Made by a program: the position numbers and the translations under genes. The notes beneath the pieces were generated by a model. The model had not been told where the DNA came from. It did no database searches and saw only the letters and a list, made by a program, of their open reading frames with translations. A DNA stretch of 64,000 nt from Cercis canadensis (taxonomy: Eukaryota > Streptophyta > Magnoliopsida > Fabales > Fabaceae). The stretch lies in the NCBI GenBank assembly GCA_003255065.1, contig QAOA01006013.1, forward strand, positions 1,165,861-1,229,860, given 5' to 3'. Positions 42,061 through 55,235 of this stretch are shown here, piece by piece. Numbering within the stretch: position 1 is the stretch's first letter; every line of letters starts with the position of its first letter.

Positions 42061-43870
42061 CCTTTATTCTCAATGAGCTTCGACTACCTGAAGCAACATT
42101 GAAAACCATTCTAATAATTTCAAAACACAGATAAATAAGATTTCATTATGAAGTATGATCACAGGATAACTATCACTATCAGCATGGCATGGAATCTAAC
42201 ACACATCACATTTGATAAAGTCCCAAGACAGACCAATAATATATTGATATCATAACGCATTCATGTACAGTAAAATAGCATTTTAGAAAGGGGGAATAAA
42301 ATTATGAAAAACTACCTGTTAAGACTATATACAACTCTTAATTTTGAAGAGAATAGAATTTTGAACACTGCAAGAGCACTCATTGCTTCCCAGGAATGAG
42401 AAAAAAAATTGATGGTTTCTAAGATTTTTCGTCCAGTACCTTCAAGCATTTAATGGTCAAAATATTCGAAAACCGTATTACAGAGAAATGCGACAAACCA
42501 AACCTCTTTAACAGCATATTTTCAATTAAACCGCAAAGACAATTACAATATTTGGATTCAGGCGAATCAATTCCATTGGCTTTCAAGAAACGAAAGGAAA
42601 AACGAAATCCGAAATTACTGAATATACTTACTCTGCTTCACAGCAACTGGCGCATGAATAAATAGGAGCTTTGACCCGTTTTCTTTATTGGCCGTTCTTG
42701 ATTCGATATGATCTAACAGTCCCAATCCTTGATGGAGTGGAAAATTCCCAAGGAGACCATGGGGCTTAGCGACGGATTTGCACGGGGGTTGAGCGCATAA
42801 ACCCTAGAGAGAATTGAAGCGCTCAAGCGTCTCAATGAGAAAACCTCGAAAATAAAAAATATATATCTCTGCAAGAGCACAACGTTGTCGATCCTCGTCG
42901 AGGAAGATCCAGAAGCTCACGAATTACTTTTCGGCGATGTAGACGGCGGCAAGTTGTCGTAGAAAGTTTCAAGGGCTGAGAGGTTTGGTAGGTTAATTTT
43001 GGGGCCGGGAATGAGAGGTTCTGTGCTTGTGCCGAGAGGGAGTCACAACTCACAAGCGGTAACTGATTAAACGGTGTAAATTCCCTGTTATTTTCTCTTC
43101 TTACATTAGAAAACGGGAGCTATTTCATCTCAAAAAAGGAAAAGAAAAACAATTAATAAAATATTTTCATTTTAGTCCATTTTAATAATTTATTTAAAAA
43201 TTTGCACAGAAAAATAATGATTTAAACATTAACTTTAATTTAAATATTATTTTATAAACATCAAGTTAAAATCAATTTGAAATAAAAATATCAGAAATTG
43301 TTAAAATAAATTAACAAGAGCTTTCAACATAAGTTCGTTCAATCAAAGGAGCCGGTAAAATGAGCTTTGGGGAAGATGAAAGGAGATTGAGAAAAAGCAA
43401 TTGTGTACCTGTAATGGAGGGCAAACGAACACTGTTATGTGAAGGAATTAAGTAGACTCTGAGAGACCTTCCTCTTACGAATTCCTTTGCATCATTACGT
43501 GATGAGTAGACATAAGAAAACACCGTATAATCCGTTATATAGTCATGCATCGTGATATTTAGCGCCAGTTTTCTGTAACCCCAATCAAGCTCTAAAATAA
43601 AATAAAATCATGATGCATCTTACAAATTTTGCGGAAGCAAAGAAAATAAGCTAAAATCTTCTATCTAAACATTAATCCTCATGGAGAAATTAGTCATGAA
43701 CTCGTATTACAGACAAATAGAAGTTGCTAACCATTTCTGATTTTACAGTGGTTTCTTGGATTATCTAAAGAATTATAGAGAAGTCCTACTCATCCAACAA
43801 TTATAACCAACAACCCACCAAAAGGTTTCAATAATTTATGATCAAGACAAGCACATCATACATGCGGAGC
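42061..43870. other. Cyclin L upstream region and spacer
   Basis: About 42061-43060 holds the 5'UTR (probably with an intron) and promoter of cyclin L on the minus strand; the CT- and GA-rich patch with TAAACCCTAGAG near 42800 is a likely transcription-start area. 43100-43300 is AT-rich. An open stretch at 43311-43550 on the minus strand begins with ATG (MHDYITDYTVFSYV) but resembles nothing I know. 43560-43870 would be the 3'UTR of the S-acyltransferase. Confidence 0.45.
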
Positions 43871-43874
43871 ACTC

Positions 43875-46800
43875 TCAGCCAGACTTCGATTTGGTTCGGG
43901 TAAATGACTGTCGTGTAGAGAAGGGGAAAATAACCTCCTGAACATTTTGAATGAATCCTTTATCATAAACATTATTCCTCACAACTTGCACATCCTCTAG
44001 GGGTGATCTTCGAAAGAATGCTCTCCATTTGCTCAACAAGGGCTTTCTTTCACCACCCATTCCACTTATACTTGCTCTTAGGGCTGCAGCACTTACCTTT
44101 GCTTCATTAAGCTTCCTCTGCCAGTTCATGTAATCTTGCCACTTAAAGGTCTGGCATTAAAAATAATAATGTCATTTAAGCATCAAAATGTCAGTAGTAG
44201 CGCTCAAAATCATCATGGTTTTGCAGATAAATAAACCACTAGAAATTGGTTAGTGATGAAAAACTGTACCAGCAGGTCAGAACATCGACCCCCTGGTATC
44301 AGATTGATTGAACTGGAGCCGAAGTAGGAAAAACAGACGTGTACATAGAGGATAAACGATGAACTTGTCAAAATGGAAATGACCACCACTCACCTAAATA
44401 CAATTTATCATATTCTCATATAGATAAGCAGGTAGCCATTACGAAGATCACAGAGGGTGAGTGAGGTACTTGAAAGTTATTTGTTTTTCAAGCTTTAAGA
44501 TGTAAAATTCTTCCAGTGCTCCCTAATGGCAGGTCTATCGTAGGGAACACATCACCAAAAAGGTTGAAGTGGGAGGACAAAGGGCAACGCCAAACAAAAC
44601 AGTCAATTGTCTGGCTGTAATCTCTTGATCACATCAAATATTGGAGATTTTACATTATTCAAAGTTTTTGCCAACTAATTCCAAATCAAGATATTCTGTT
44701 TTGATTTCTGTTGCACTTAGTGGAATTGTATCAACATCCCAACCACATAAGTAGCATCTATAGATCTTCACTCAACTATTTAAAGGCATAGTAATCTGAT
44801 CCCTACTTTTATAGGGATATATATTCACATAAACAGAGAGGGGGAAGGAAAAAAAAAAAGGTTTATCGCCACTTCCAGGTTCCGAATAATTTAACAAGAA
44901 AAAGAATAAATAATTATTGCAAGGGCAGGGACCGAAAGGACCTCATTAGTGGTAGTGTTGCAGAGGCAGAGCTTTGCGTGGTAACCAAAAAAACCAGCCA
45001 ATAGCATTCCAACAATTACAAGAAACACCATAAGAAGTATCTGAGTATTGTAGGATCCCAATAACCACTGTGATAACAGAGACCATTTTCAATTAGCATG
45101 GGAAATAGGGATCAAGATAGGAACACAAGCGTATAACTCAACACATAAGAATCAACAAGTAGACGTATAAAAGTAACAGGATAGAAAACAAATCCCCCAC
45201 CTGTACAATATGCGGAGCTAAACCCAGAAAAGAATTTTCTATCCCATAGTAAACTGCAAAATAACGATAAGGAAAGAAATCCCACATTAGTATAAGACAA
45301 CCTGGCCTTAAAGATAAATCATACATGCAAATCAATATTACCTGTTAGAATATATACAACTCTTAATTCTTTTAGTCTTCCAGCAAGAACCAAACCAATG
45401 GCAACCGTTCCATACAAGCATAGAAGGAAATGCCTACAAGCCACTAAAGAATCACACAATGGAACCAGAAATCATAAATGCATAGCTTATCGCATATAAG
45501 GTAACGCTGAAATCAGCCAAATAATTAAGGAGACATGCTGCAGACACTAGGTATTTATTGTGTCGGTATTTTGGCACAGATTCTAGGATGATGACTCAAA
45601 ACTTATCCAGGGCTATTTATTGTTCATGAGCATACTTGAGGTAGCATACATGCCAGATTATACAGACACGGTGAAGTCAGCTAAAATGTGTATTACTACA
45701 ATTAAGAGAATAACAGACTTTCTCAGGTTCTCTATTCTGAACCTTGTCAACACAATAAAAGGCTGTTTTCAGGGTGTAGAAGGATCTATCCAAAGTTCTA
45801 AAGGACCCCTCCTGAACTATTTATGAGTGGACCTCAGTTCAATATTTCTCTGCTCAAGAAAGGGGCTTTCTATAGTTGTGTATTCTTTGAATGTCCCTTT
45901 CTTCCTGATGTTTCTCTCATGTAAAGATGTATAAATATTTATACTAATATTGGTAGTTAGATATATAGACAGATTGGCACACCACAGCAAAGTAATTGTA
46001 GAACAGAGAATGAAACTCATGTAAGAATACATATTATTAACCATGACAAACTGATATACCACATTTTGCACTCACCAGAAAAGAAAAGCCATGAAATACC
46101 GGGTATTTCTCTCCCCTATGCAATTATTCTGAAAGGAAAATAACTTTCAGTACAACCCCAAAAAAAGACAATATGTTCTACAATGAGAACCACATAAACA
46201 ATCTTATAAAGAGATTCCTAACCATCCATCCACAGTGATGGTCAAAGCGTGCAACACAGCGGTCACAAATGCTGCAGTGCTTGGATCTAGCAGGTCTGCA
46301 TCAAAGATTAAGAGCATTTTATAGATAAACTTATCCAGGTTTCAGCAAATAGTTTACCACCAGCAACAAACTCACTTTGGAATTTTGCAAGTTGAACATT
46401 CTTTCTCTGAATAAATGATATTATCATAGGGATAAGCAGAAAGATACTGGGAAACATTCTCAGCCTTTACTGTTCCCGGATCAGAAAAGCTGGTCAAAAG
46501 AAAGAGCAGAATTCCAACAGCAACTGCCAACAAGCTTGTGTACCTAAAAGAATATTTAATGTCTAACAAAATTCATGATAGAATAATGCTGAGAAAATCG
46601 TAAAGCAGTAAAAGAGTAAATAAATAGGTTCTGCAGTGCAATACCTGTGAATTTCACTTAAATAGTAGCCAGGAATATAGGCAAAGGAAGACTTTGCAAT
46701 AAAATAATATGTTAGGCTGATTATCACAAGATATATGATCTGCCATAAACAAAAACTTGTTCAGCTAACCAGCAGAAAACAGAAAATTGTTTCGTTGAGG

Positions 46801-48216
46801 AGTAAGCTTAAATACATATTAAGACTTTTTGTGGATAAGATGACTGTTTCTAGGATGATGCACATATAATACTACTGCTATATGTCCTACAATGTTGATG
46901 ATAATCAAGACCAATAATACAAAGCAGGGAAAAAAATAAAATAAAAAAGCAGCAGATTATCTGGTTTCAGTATGATTCTAGTTCTCAAGAGTTAAGATCA
47001 CAAAATCACATAAGAATATCCAACTATCAATTGCATTTAACCTGATGATATTAGAAGGAAAAACCGTCCAAGAAAGAGTAGAGATAGCCCGATTGGGTTG
47101 TCTACTTGACGGACCATTGAGAAATGAACAAATATTTTAATAAAATTTGAAATGAGAAAATCAAGAGGACCAAAGCAGCCACTGTCAGATTATTGAAGTC
47201 ATAAAGAAGGTGATAGAATCAATAGGTGTGAACACATTGAAACTTTTAGCATCACTTTGAACGTATCTCTCCTTTCTGTCATTCTACAATTTATTAGCCT
47301 GCTATTTTCATGTATCCTTTCTTCTTTATTGTCATCTCATATTGTGTGTCTTTGTAAAATGCAAGTTCAGCAAATACGGAGTCATTGAAATGGAGACACT
47401 CAAATTCAGCAGTGTTTCTTGAACACTAACCAACCATTCACATGAAGCTGGGTGAACTTCTTGTACTCCTCTTGTTCTGTTTGTTGAGGCCCACTGGGAC
47501 TACACAAGGGGAGGTAACCCTCTCTCTGTATAAAACTGCTCATCACTAAAGAAAGCCAAATAGATTCCTAAGACTGTAAGGCAATGCTAAGACACTTTAT
47601 CAGCGAATCTAATACCCAACTGTGAAGCATCGAATAAACCCAAAATATCCAGGCTCCTCTAGATTTAACACCACCAAATGTAGGAACGAAATCATAGTTG
47701 CAACTAGAATTCAATTTGAAGTAGCAGAATAGCAAAAACTGTCCAACTCAAATGCGTCCCCTTTTTACTGTAAATTAAAATCCTGAGTATAACAAACAAG
47801 AAGAGTCCAATTGATCTTGAATTTGGGCCAAACAAAATTATAGGGACACGCTAGGGGGTAAATTTTGGTATACGAAAACAAAACCTGTAAGACAGGATTG
47901 GGTCGATCGCAGCAGTAATATTCCACAGAAAGAACAGCATTCGTACACTTCGAGCCAAAAACAGCCCCAACGAATCGCCTGCAATGCAAAGATGCAGCAG
48001 CAAATGAGGGAAATGAAAGAGAGAAGGAGATAGGGTTGAGAGAGAGAGAGAAAGAACAAGAGCGTACAGAAAGTAATCGTAGGCTCCGAAAGTAAGGAAG
48101 TAGTGTATGCGTTCGATCAAAGTGCCCTGAAAGATGGGCCATTGACCGCAGAGGAACGAGACCACCACTAGCATAGTCACAAAACCATGGCATACCAAAA
48201 TCCACTGCACGGCCAT
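43875..48216 (-). CDS. PAT17: DHHC-type protein S-acyltransferase (PAT17-like)
   Basis: DHHC enzymes attach palmitate to cysteines of membrane proteins. Ten exons from the 5' end: 48216-48068, 47978-47885, 46739-46645, 46543-46376, 46295-46223, 46128-46076, 45433-45342, 45253-45201, 45067-44942, 44150-43875; 392 residues in a single frame. Hydrophobic segments occur at about 10-30, 82-98, 115-132, 210-235 and 268-290. The cysteine-rich domain ([20 protein letters not shown], then [16 protein letters not shown]) lies between the middle segments, with catalytic Asp-His-His-Cys at 187-190. It is followed by the family-typical NTRYF. The C-terminus is basic and Ser-rich, on the cytosolic side by analogy. 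The start is the first ATG in frame ([12 protein letters not shown]). Assignment to the PAT17 subgroup rests on remembered similarity and is less certain than the enzyme class. Confidence 0.9.
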
Positions 48217-49086
48217 TTACGTACGCATACACCTTTCCTTTGTTTCCTTTCTTAGTCAAACAAGAATAGAATCAGTTCGTGTTTCGGAGCTCCCAGTTTG
48301 TCTTTGTTGCTGCACAGGCAGTCGCCGTGTTATGATGACCGTAATATTACTGCTCTTGCTCTTGGTGAACAAGTTCCTAGTCCTAGTCCTACTCCTAGTC
48401 CCTACACCACATCAATTACCCCGACCAAAAATAAATAAATCGAAAAAATAAAAACCAATTTAAGTACAACTGTAACAACCATATAGAAAAATTAATCCTC
48501 ACAATACAAAACACAAACAAAAACAAATGGCACCTATTGCAAAATTTAGTTCTTTTTTTAAAATATATATATATATATATATATATATTATCTTCGCCTA
48601 AGATCCATGGGAGAAACCTCTCTAAAACGACCAATCGTTCTTTAATCCTTAATAAAATTTCAATATATTTACCATAAAAGAATTTATAATATTATTACCA
48701 AGTCTCAAAACACAAGTGGTTAAGTAGACCAACAGGCCAAGATACTGATCGCAAGGGAGCCAACGACTGGATGTCTTTGGTTGGAGACGTCTTTAATCAA
48801 TGATAAATCTTATGCTCAAGGAAACATTGGTTTAAATCTGCAAATAGGATAACTGGAAGAACATGCTTTCTTTTCTTTTCTGTTTTTTTTTTTACTTTGA
48901 AAATAAGAACATGTGTTCACATCAGACATTTTGAATTAACTTGCTTTCAGCTGTAACAAAATATTTACATTCAGCGCCAAAAGAATTGAGCAGAGTAATA
49001 CCAAAAAAATGTGATCACTGATCAATATAGCCCATGGTACAAGTTAGAAAGAGTGGAGGTAAGCATTAACCGGGATCTAGCTGCAA
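48217..49086. other. Intergenic spacer with AT microsatellite
   Basis: Includes the promoter of the S-acyltransferase next to 48220-48420, a repeated CTAGTCCTA word at 48377-48400, and a (TA)n tract at about 48564-48588. The rest is AT-rich with no gene seen. Confidence 0.5.
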
Positions 49087-51641
49087 TTAGATATCTGAAA
49101 CATTTATAGAATTCTCTATAACTTCAATGCAGGATCCTACAGAGTTTCCCATGGACATGGCCTCGGCAAGCTTAGCCCGAGCTGCTTCATGCCGGCGCAA
49201 GAGTAGGACTGTATTTAGCACAGACCATCTAACTTGAGAATCCGCTTTCTTCTGTGTGAAGCCCAGGCTGTTCAGCAATGCATCCAACTATCCACAATTA
49301 AAAGAGAAGTAAAATTAGTTATGCCAATGCCCTCTGAGTTTTCCCTTTGTCGTGACTAAAATTATTAGTGTGAGAAACTAGTTAAAAACTTCATAAACCT
49401 TTCCTATGTCATCCAAACCTCCTTCAGCAAATCCATATATAAGATACTCTGTTGCCACACCCGCTAGTGCTATACATGAAAATCTGTTCAATGTCTAATA
49501 ACGTAAAACACCAGAATCAAAATGTTTTGTCAAGAAATTGAACTTCATAATTTGCAGAGCATCAATTTTAAAATAAAAATTATAAGCAGTAAGAAAGTAG
49601 CGTACTGTAGCTGATAACTTTCCCGCACTAACCTGCATGACATGGAAAGCGATAACAATCAACAGAGATGGCTGTCAAGTAAATGCAGTTCACAGGACAC
49701 TCAAAAAGCAAACAATTTAACAAGTTGGAAGCATCTATTCTCTTAATTACATAATTGATATGGGGCCATTCAAGAAGGCACGGATATGGCAACGTTGCCA
49801 CAACTAAAACACAATCAATTGTGTGAAGACAAAGTCTCCAGCACTGCTGCACTGGGATATGGATCAAAGCCAGACAACTACGACAAGTGTTAGCTATTTC
49901 CCTAATTACTAGCCTCCCTCTCTTAAATCCCTATCAAATAAACTGAATACATTAGGATATATACAACAAATAAAATAACCTACTTCTTCAAGAAACTCAA
50001 AATCCACAAACGCAGTCCCTGCTTGAACGTTAAGAGATCCCTCCTTCTGCAAGGCTTCCAAACTAGAAAGGGAATATCCCTTTGGAAGAATTCCTACAAG
50101 ATAGGCAATTAAGAAATGTCCAGCTTCATGCTGCATGATTAAATTTTCTGACAGTTACTTTGTGCGCACAAAGATGATGTAAAGTATTTACGTCTAAGTC
50201 GGTCTGACAAAAGTAAGTAAGCTAGCAATAAGAGGGGGAGATAAATCTTACTTGAATAACCCTATTGTGGTATTTCTGACTGAAGTTGTGACCAATTGTG
50301 TCAAGAACCAAGCTACCAAGACCTCCATTGAAAGAAACCTACAAAAAACCAATTTGATGAGATGGTGGCATGGTTAAGCGATCATTCAATCGTACATAAT
50401 CAAACAGCATGTGAGTCAACAAAGATGAATGTAAAAGAAGTTTGAGGAACAACTGATGAATTAGACATATTTGGTCCACGTTTTCACATTTACAAGAGGT
50501 CTACGGAACTATGATTAAATAGGCATTACTTACTCTACCCAGTGGTAGGTAAATTTTTATATAGTGATTATAGAAGTTTGTTCAGACGAAACAGTGGTAT
50601 ATTAGGATATTAGCAATTAATTACTGAAAAATTTAAAAGAAATGCATCACACTGGAAATAGTATCTCTAATGAAGTTAGAAATTATAAACAGACACAACA
50701 AACCAACCAAATCACCAACAACGTATGAAAAAAAGTAAATAAGCTCAGCCAAATATGTAAGTGAAACGTCTTCCTTTTCACAAAAGTAAAACCATATTTA
50801 AATTCAGCAGAAAATGCAAACACATACGAAACAGTTAGCTCTTCAATGAGTTTCATTCCAAGTATAAATACATTACCAAGTCCAGCGTCCATAGAAATAG
50901 CAATCCCAGCGAAATGTAAAAGATTTGTTGCGGGGTAAGTCCAAAGGCATTCCACGCAGCAAGCCCTCCTAAAAGAGCAGCAATCTGTAGGTTTCTCTCT
51001 ATAGAACCAAGAGTTGTGTCTACTGGTGATAGAAGAGACAATGTATCAATTCCATTCAGCCTTAATTCATCCAAGGTGTAAAGTCTTTGAGGCACCTGCA
51101 TATCGATTCACCCAATGAATGAAGCAAACTCTCATCTTTCTCGGCAATACATCATCGTTTGACACTACATGGTGACTTGTTCACCATTGCCAGTGACTGT
51201 TCTTTTCAATATTTACATGTATCTAAAGCAAGAAGAAAACAGATGTTGCAAAATGCAGCTTCGTTTCTGAGACAATAAGTTTCAGCTAAGTTAAAACGAG
51301 TGAACATTAGCCATTAGGCAGTGGAGGAAATTATCTAAAACCCAAGGAAACTCCAGAAGAAGCAAGCGAAAAACCAAAATTGAACAACTAAGAAGGCAAA
51401 CCTGCCTGGCTGCACCGAAACACCGAAGCCCACCAGGCTTCCCCTGCAAATCCTTGACAAGGGAGAGTGCAGCTCTGTCATCCCCATTTATTAGTTCCTT
51501 TTCGATTTGCTCCAGCACTTGTCGCCTGGAGAACCCAACTTCAGAACCGGAGGAGCATCTAACCCTGAATTCACAAGCTACAAGCTTCAATTGCCGGGGA
51601 CTTGACAACGTCAGACCCACATAGCGCATCAAAGTACCCAT
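49087..51641 (-). CDS. Plastid FtsH-like M41-family membrane protein without AAA domain
   Basis: Seven exons from the 5' end: 51641-51402, 51095-50877, 50338-50252, 50130-49984, 49632-49606, 49494-49399, 49287-49087; 338 residues in one frame. The N-terminus (MGTLMRYVGLTLSSPRQLKL) is basic and Ser-containing, consistent with a chloroplast transit peptide. Two hydrophobic segments at about 108-150 (IAALLGGLAAW; YISLGLLFLWTL) suggest membrane insertion. HEAGH at 183-187 is the M41 zinc site, and ATEYLIYG followed by GGLDD (Asp268/269) matches the third-ligand region of FtsH. No Walker A/B or SRH motif exists, so this is the protease-like half only. It matches a plant protein group annotated as FtsH-like or stress-regulated (Arabidopsis AT5G27290 from memory). 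Whether it is proteolytically active is unknown. Exon 5 is only 27 bases. Confidence 0.87.
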
Positions 51642-54354
51642 TTAATACAATTTTTAATGAAAACTTTAACCTCTCAGGCTCAGGCTACGACATTTGATTA
51701 TTTTCCACAGCCATGGCGTTTGCGTTTGATGACCAGTGTTGCATGTTCTAAATTCTGACCACATAAAAAGGGACAAAATCCTTTTGTGAAATTAAAAAAA
51801 CAATTTTAGTCCATCCCATCAAAGAAGAAAATTATCTAACATATGGATTATGGATAGCAAAGGAAACGGCACCGTTTAATTCAATTTGCTCGCTTCAGGT
51901 TCAACCATTTCTGTTTCAACGACTCTCATAATTTACCTGCGGCGGAAACTCGGCTATCCGACGACGGGATTGCAGAGAGGGTGCTGTATAGAGAACCATC
52001 GAAAGGAAAAATTGAAGACTCCTTTTGTGGTCATGTAGTTGAAGGGAAAGGCGGCGCGGCTTTGTCCCCTATCTCAACTATTATCAACTTACCTATTTCC
52101 TCTTCCTGTGACTTGCGTGGGCTTGCAACAATAGCATAGTATGAAAATCAAAAACTGTTACAGGAATCTTTTACCTGATAATATGCAGTTGGTTTGATCA
52201 TTATATCTTGATTAATACTCCGGTAATTGAGAACATCGTACAGGTTGCCAAAATACTTACAGCATTGGATGAATCAGAGCCTGATGGATATGATTGGGAG
52301 ATATATTCGGCTTCAATGAATGTGAGAGTCGCTAGGTTTTGAAGGAAGTGTTTTTCAACTGAATTGCCAATGACATTTTCAACTTATCTGTGAATAACAT
52401 TCAGTGAATACTGAATAGAATATTGAAGGAATTGTTTGTATATCATTATCATAGACACAGGATTAGTTGTGAGTGGTGTTGTAATTCTGTACTAGTTTGC
52501 ATCAATTAATCCAATGCAACTCTAAGCCAATCACCACTTGTTTCTCCTCGTTTTGCTATTTCCTGCACCACCATGAATGTTTACTTCTCCTCCCCCTCCT
52601 CCTCCCTAACCTCCCACCCCTTCCAAAACAACAACACTTATCATTTGAAATCGTTAAACTAACACATACGAAATCTTTACCTAGTTAAATAACATGTGGA
52701 CAAATTTTAACTGTCTGATAAATGAACTTTTTTCAAGGAAATTAATGTTTTAATATGGTTTCCTGTCTTAACTTGTTAGGGATCCTTATAGCATCAACAG
52801 GGCAACATATGTTGCTTTTACATAAATACTCTGTTATTAATACTTGGCTATTACGCAGGTCAGCATGGCAGCGAAACAACAGAAAAAACTGAAAAACAAA
52901 AAAAATAGCATCACCTGGCAAGATAACCTTGGTTCTTCTTATCCATATCAATGACCAATTTGTACGTTACTACTCTCTATGGATCTACATTAGTTAGCTG
53001 TCTTTAATATGGCAGCTTCGAGAGTAATTCACGGTGTTGCCTATTAATGGAATGCAAGGTATAACCAAAATGAAATCAAAGAACATATATCATAATATCA
53101 ATGTCATCAAATCATTCCATTATACAAGGCACTAACATTTATGACATGGAGGAAATAGCCACTTATCTGTTGGTACAATGGATGTTGAATAAAGAAAGGA
53201 CTTTTCCATGGTTTGTGTTTCCTGTACTCCAGGAGCGGGTCTTCAGTTTACAGTCTAATACCTCGGAGGCAGAAAGTTTCAAGTTCTTTTCTCCAGTTTG
53301 TTCTGGATGCAGGCCGGGAACCAAAGAGAAAAGGGGTCAAATTCGGAATACACAGCCATATTTTATGTTTGACTTTAGAGTAAAAGGTCATTTTAATCTC
53401 TGAAAAATACACCTAAAATTACTTAAAGCCCCTAAAGATTTTTTGTTCACACAAGTCCTTTAATGTTCATTCTGTCAATCACTTAAATCCACCCATTAAA
53501 TTTCATTTGAGAAACTTAAGAAATTTATACACATGGACCATTAAGTACTTGGACAGTTAAATATTAACATGACATTTTTAGGCTGGTAACATACGAAACT
53601 TCTTCGTTAAGTGCTGACTTGAGTTTACCTTTAGCCCTCACCTTCTTAGCACAGTTCAACTAAGGATTACCAATACAGCCGCTGCTGTCATGAGACTTAC
53701 GAGTAACCTGAAGAAAACGAAAGATAATGTACGAGTTTCAAGGTTCCAGACAATCTTTTTTTTTTCCCTGGTTCAAGCCAGTTTATTCAACAAACCATTA
53801 CAAGACTGCCGAAAGTAGAAAGGCATGCTAACGCAAACTGGTATTCTGCTATTTGAGGGAACGTGTACACTCCAATGGTGCGAGTACCACACATATACTG
53901 TGGGTTTCATTAGGTATATATTAGACTCTGGACCTATTATGGAGAACGTCCTCCTAATGCTTGGCAGCGCTCACTTTCGCAAATTTGTTGAGGCCAAGCA
54001 ATGTTAAAACAGTAAAGTGCCTGAACCTTCTTTCAAATAAATCTGTAAACCTCACTCTTTCTCGTCGCAATTTAGAACCATGGCAAAGAGAAATATAAAC
54101 CCATGTTACTGTTGGTAAAGACAAATTTTGCATTTATCTGTTAGTTACTTTGATAAATTACATACCCAACTTCCGCCACTGAAACATCCAACAAATTTTT
54201 CAAAAGGATTAATCAGTTCATTATACTTCGAAGGACAATTATTACATCCCCTGCTACCAGATGTCGAAAACAACAAAACATGTATAATACACCTATAGAA
54301 CGAAACAAAAGGAACACTGTAGAAAAGGGAGGGGGAAAATCGACCTAGAAGACC
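51642..54354. other. Intergenic, possible short transcribed unit on +
   Basis: A GC-richer block at 51890-52130 holds a + frame (LPAAETRLSDDGIAERVLYR), and a spliceable exon at 52244-52342 reads ILTALDESEPDGYDWEIYSA to a TGA. I do not recognise either, and no complete frame joins them. 52500-54000 has no gene; 53380-53530 resembles dispersed intergenic repeat sequence. 54000-54354 is the probable 3'UTR of H2A.X. Confidence 0.3.
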
Positions 54355-55017
54355 CTAGAATTCTTGAGAAGCAGATCCAATATCGCCCTTTCCTTTACCC
54401 ATTTTCTTGGGAAGCAAAGTCTGGTGAATATTGGGTAAGACACCTCCATTTGCAATGGTTACGGACCCCAAAAGCTTGCTGAGCTCCTCATCGTTCCTCA
54501 CCGCAAGTTGAATATGCCTTGGAACAATGCGGTTTTTCTTGTTGTCCCTAGCTGCGTTCCCAGCCAGTTCCAGCACCTGTACCAACAGATACCAAATCAT
54601 TCACCAGATATTCACCAGAACATCATGAACCGCAATGAAAAAAGCAGGTATTTATCAACAAAAAGAACATCGATCAGCGGAAAAAAAACGTTTCAAAGAA
54701 AAACAAAAAAATATATATAACTAGAAGCAAATTAAACCCATAGCCCCAAATTCAACCAACCCATTATTTGCAAAAAGAAGATCGAAAAGGAAACAATTTC
54801 AGAAAACTAAACAGACCTCGGCAGCGAGATATTCAAGCACGGCAGAAAGGTACACGGGAGCCCCGGCACCAACACGCTCGGCGTACTTTCCAGCCTTAAG
54901 GAACCGAGCGATCCTTCCAACAGGGAACTGAAGGCCTGCCTTCTGCGATCGCGATACAGACTTGGAGGCTTTGGGCTTTCCCCTACCGCCCTTAGTAGAA
55001 CCACCGGTCGAACTCAT
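54355..55017 (-). CDS. H2A.X: Histone H2A.X
   Basis: Core histone variant whose C-terminal serine is phosphorylated by ATM/ATR at DNA double-strand breaks. Two exons, 55017-54817 and 54576-54355, encode 140 residues. The histone fold is complete ([20 protein letters not shown]; the acidic-patch region with [10 protein letters not shown]). The C-terminus reads [10 protein letters not shown], and SQEF (137-140) is the plant H2A.X signature with Ser137 as the target. The single intron after LEYLAAE is at the position usual for plant H2A variants, whereas replication-dependent H2A genes often lack introns. The upstream region has an E2F-like site, telo-box repeats and a TATA motif, fitting S-phase expression. 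Confidence 0.97.
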
Positions 55018-55047
55018 CTCTGATCAAGGAATTTGCTCCGAAATCGC

Positions 55048-55069
55048 CAAACCCTAACCCTAACCCTAG
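55048..55069 (-). promoter_or_regulatory. Telo-box repeats in the H2A.X leader
   Basis: AAACCCTAACCCTAACCCTA reads on the + strand just upstream of the ATG. Telo boxes (AAACCCTAA) are common near the transcription start of plant histone, ribosomal and translation genes. Three units are present, so this is also a very short interstitial telomere-like repeat. Confidence 0.7.
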
Positions 55070-55145
55070 ATTTTGTGGTTCAATATCTGAAAACTAGACA
55101 GTGTCGGAGAAAGAGAGCACACCTGAGAAATGTTAGTAGAATGCA

Positions 55146-55153
55146 ATTATATA
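55146..55153 (-). promoter_or_regulatory. Candidate TATA box of H2A.X
   Basis: Read on the minus strand, CTATATAATTGC lies about 135 bases upstream of the ATG. It falls between the telo-box cluster and the E2F-like site, the expected order for a plant histone promoter. Confidence 0.5.
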
Positions 55154-55227
55154 GACCCCGAGACTCCACGCTGATTGGTCGAGACGGGAATGCAAGGATT
55201 GCCAACGTGTCATCCACTTTGAGATTC

Positions 55228-55235
55228 GCGGGAAA
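55228..55235 (-). promoter_or_regulatory. E2F-like site upstream of H2A.X
   Basis: GCGGGAAA (TTTCCCGC on the coding strand) is the consensus E2F site. It overlaps CGCGAATC, one mismatch from the plant histone octamer CGCGGATC. This supports S-phase regulation. Confidence 0.6.

Noticed and set aside
43311-43550. 79-codon minus-strand frame starting MHDYITDYT
   Set aside because: It is ATG-initiated but has no recognisable similarity or splice context, and lies between the cyclin L promoter and the S-acyltransferase 3' end.
55048-55069. Interstitial telomere scar
   Set aside because: Three AACCCT units in a histone gene leader fit a telo-box better than a chromosome-fusion remnant.
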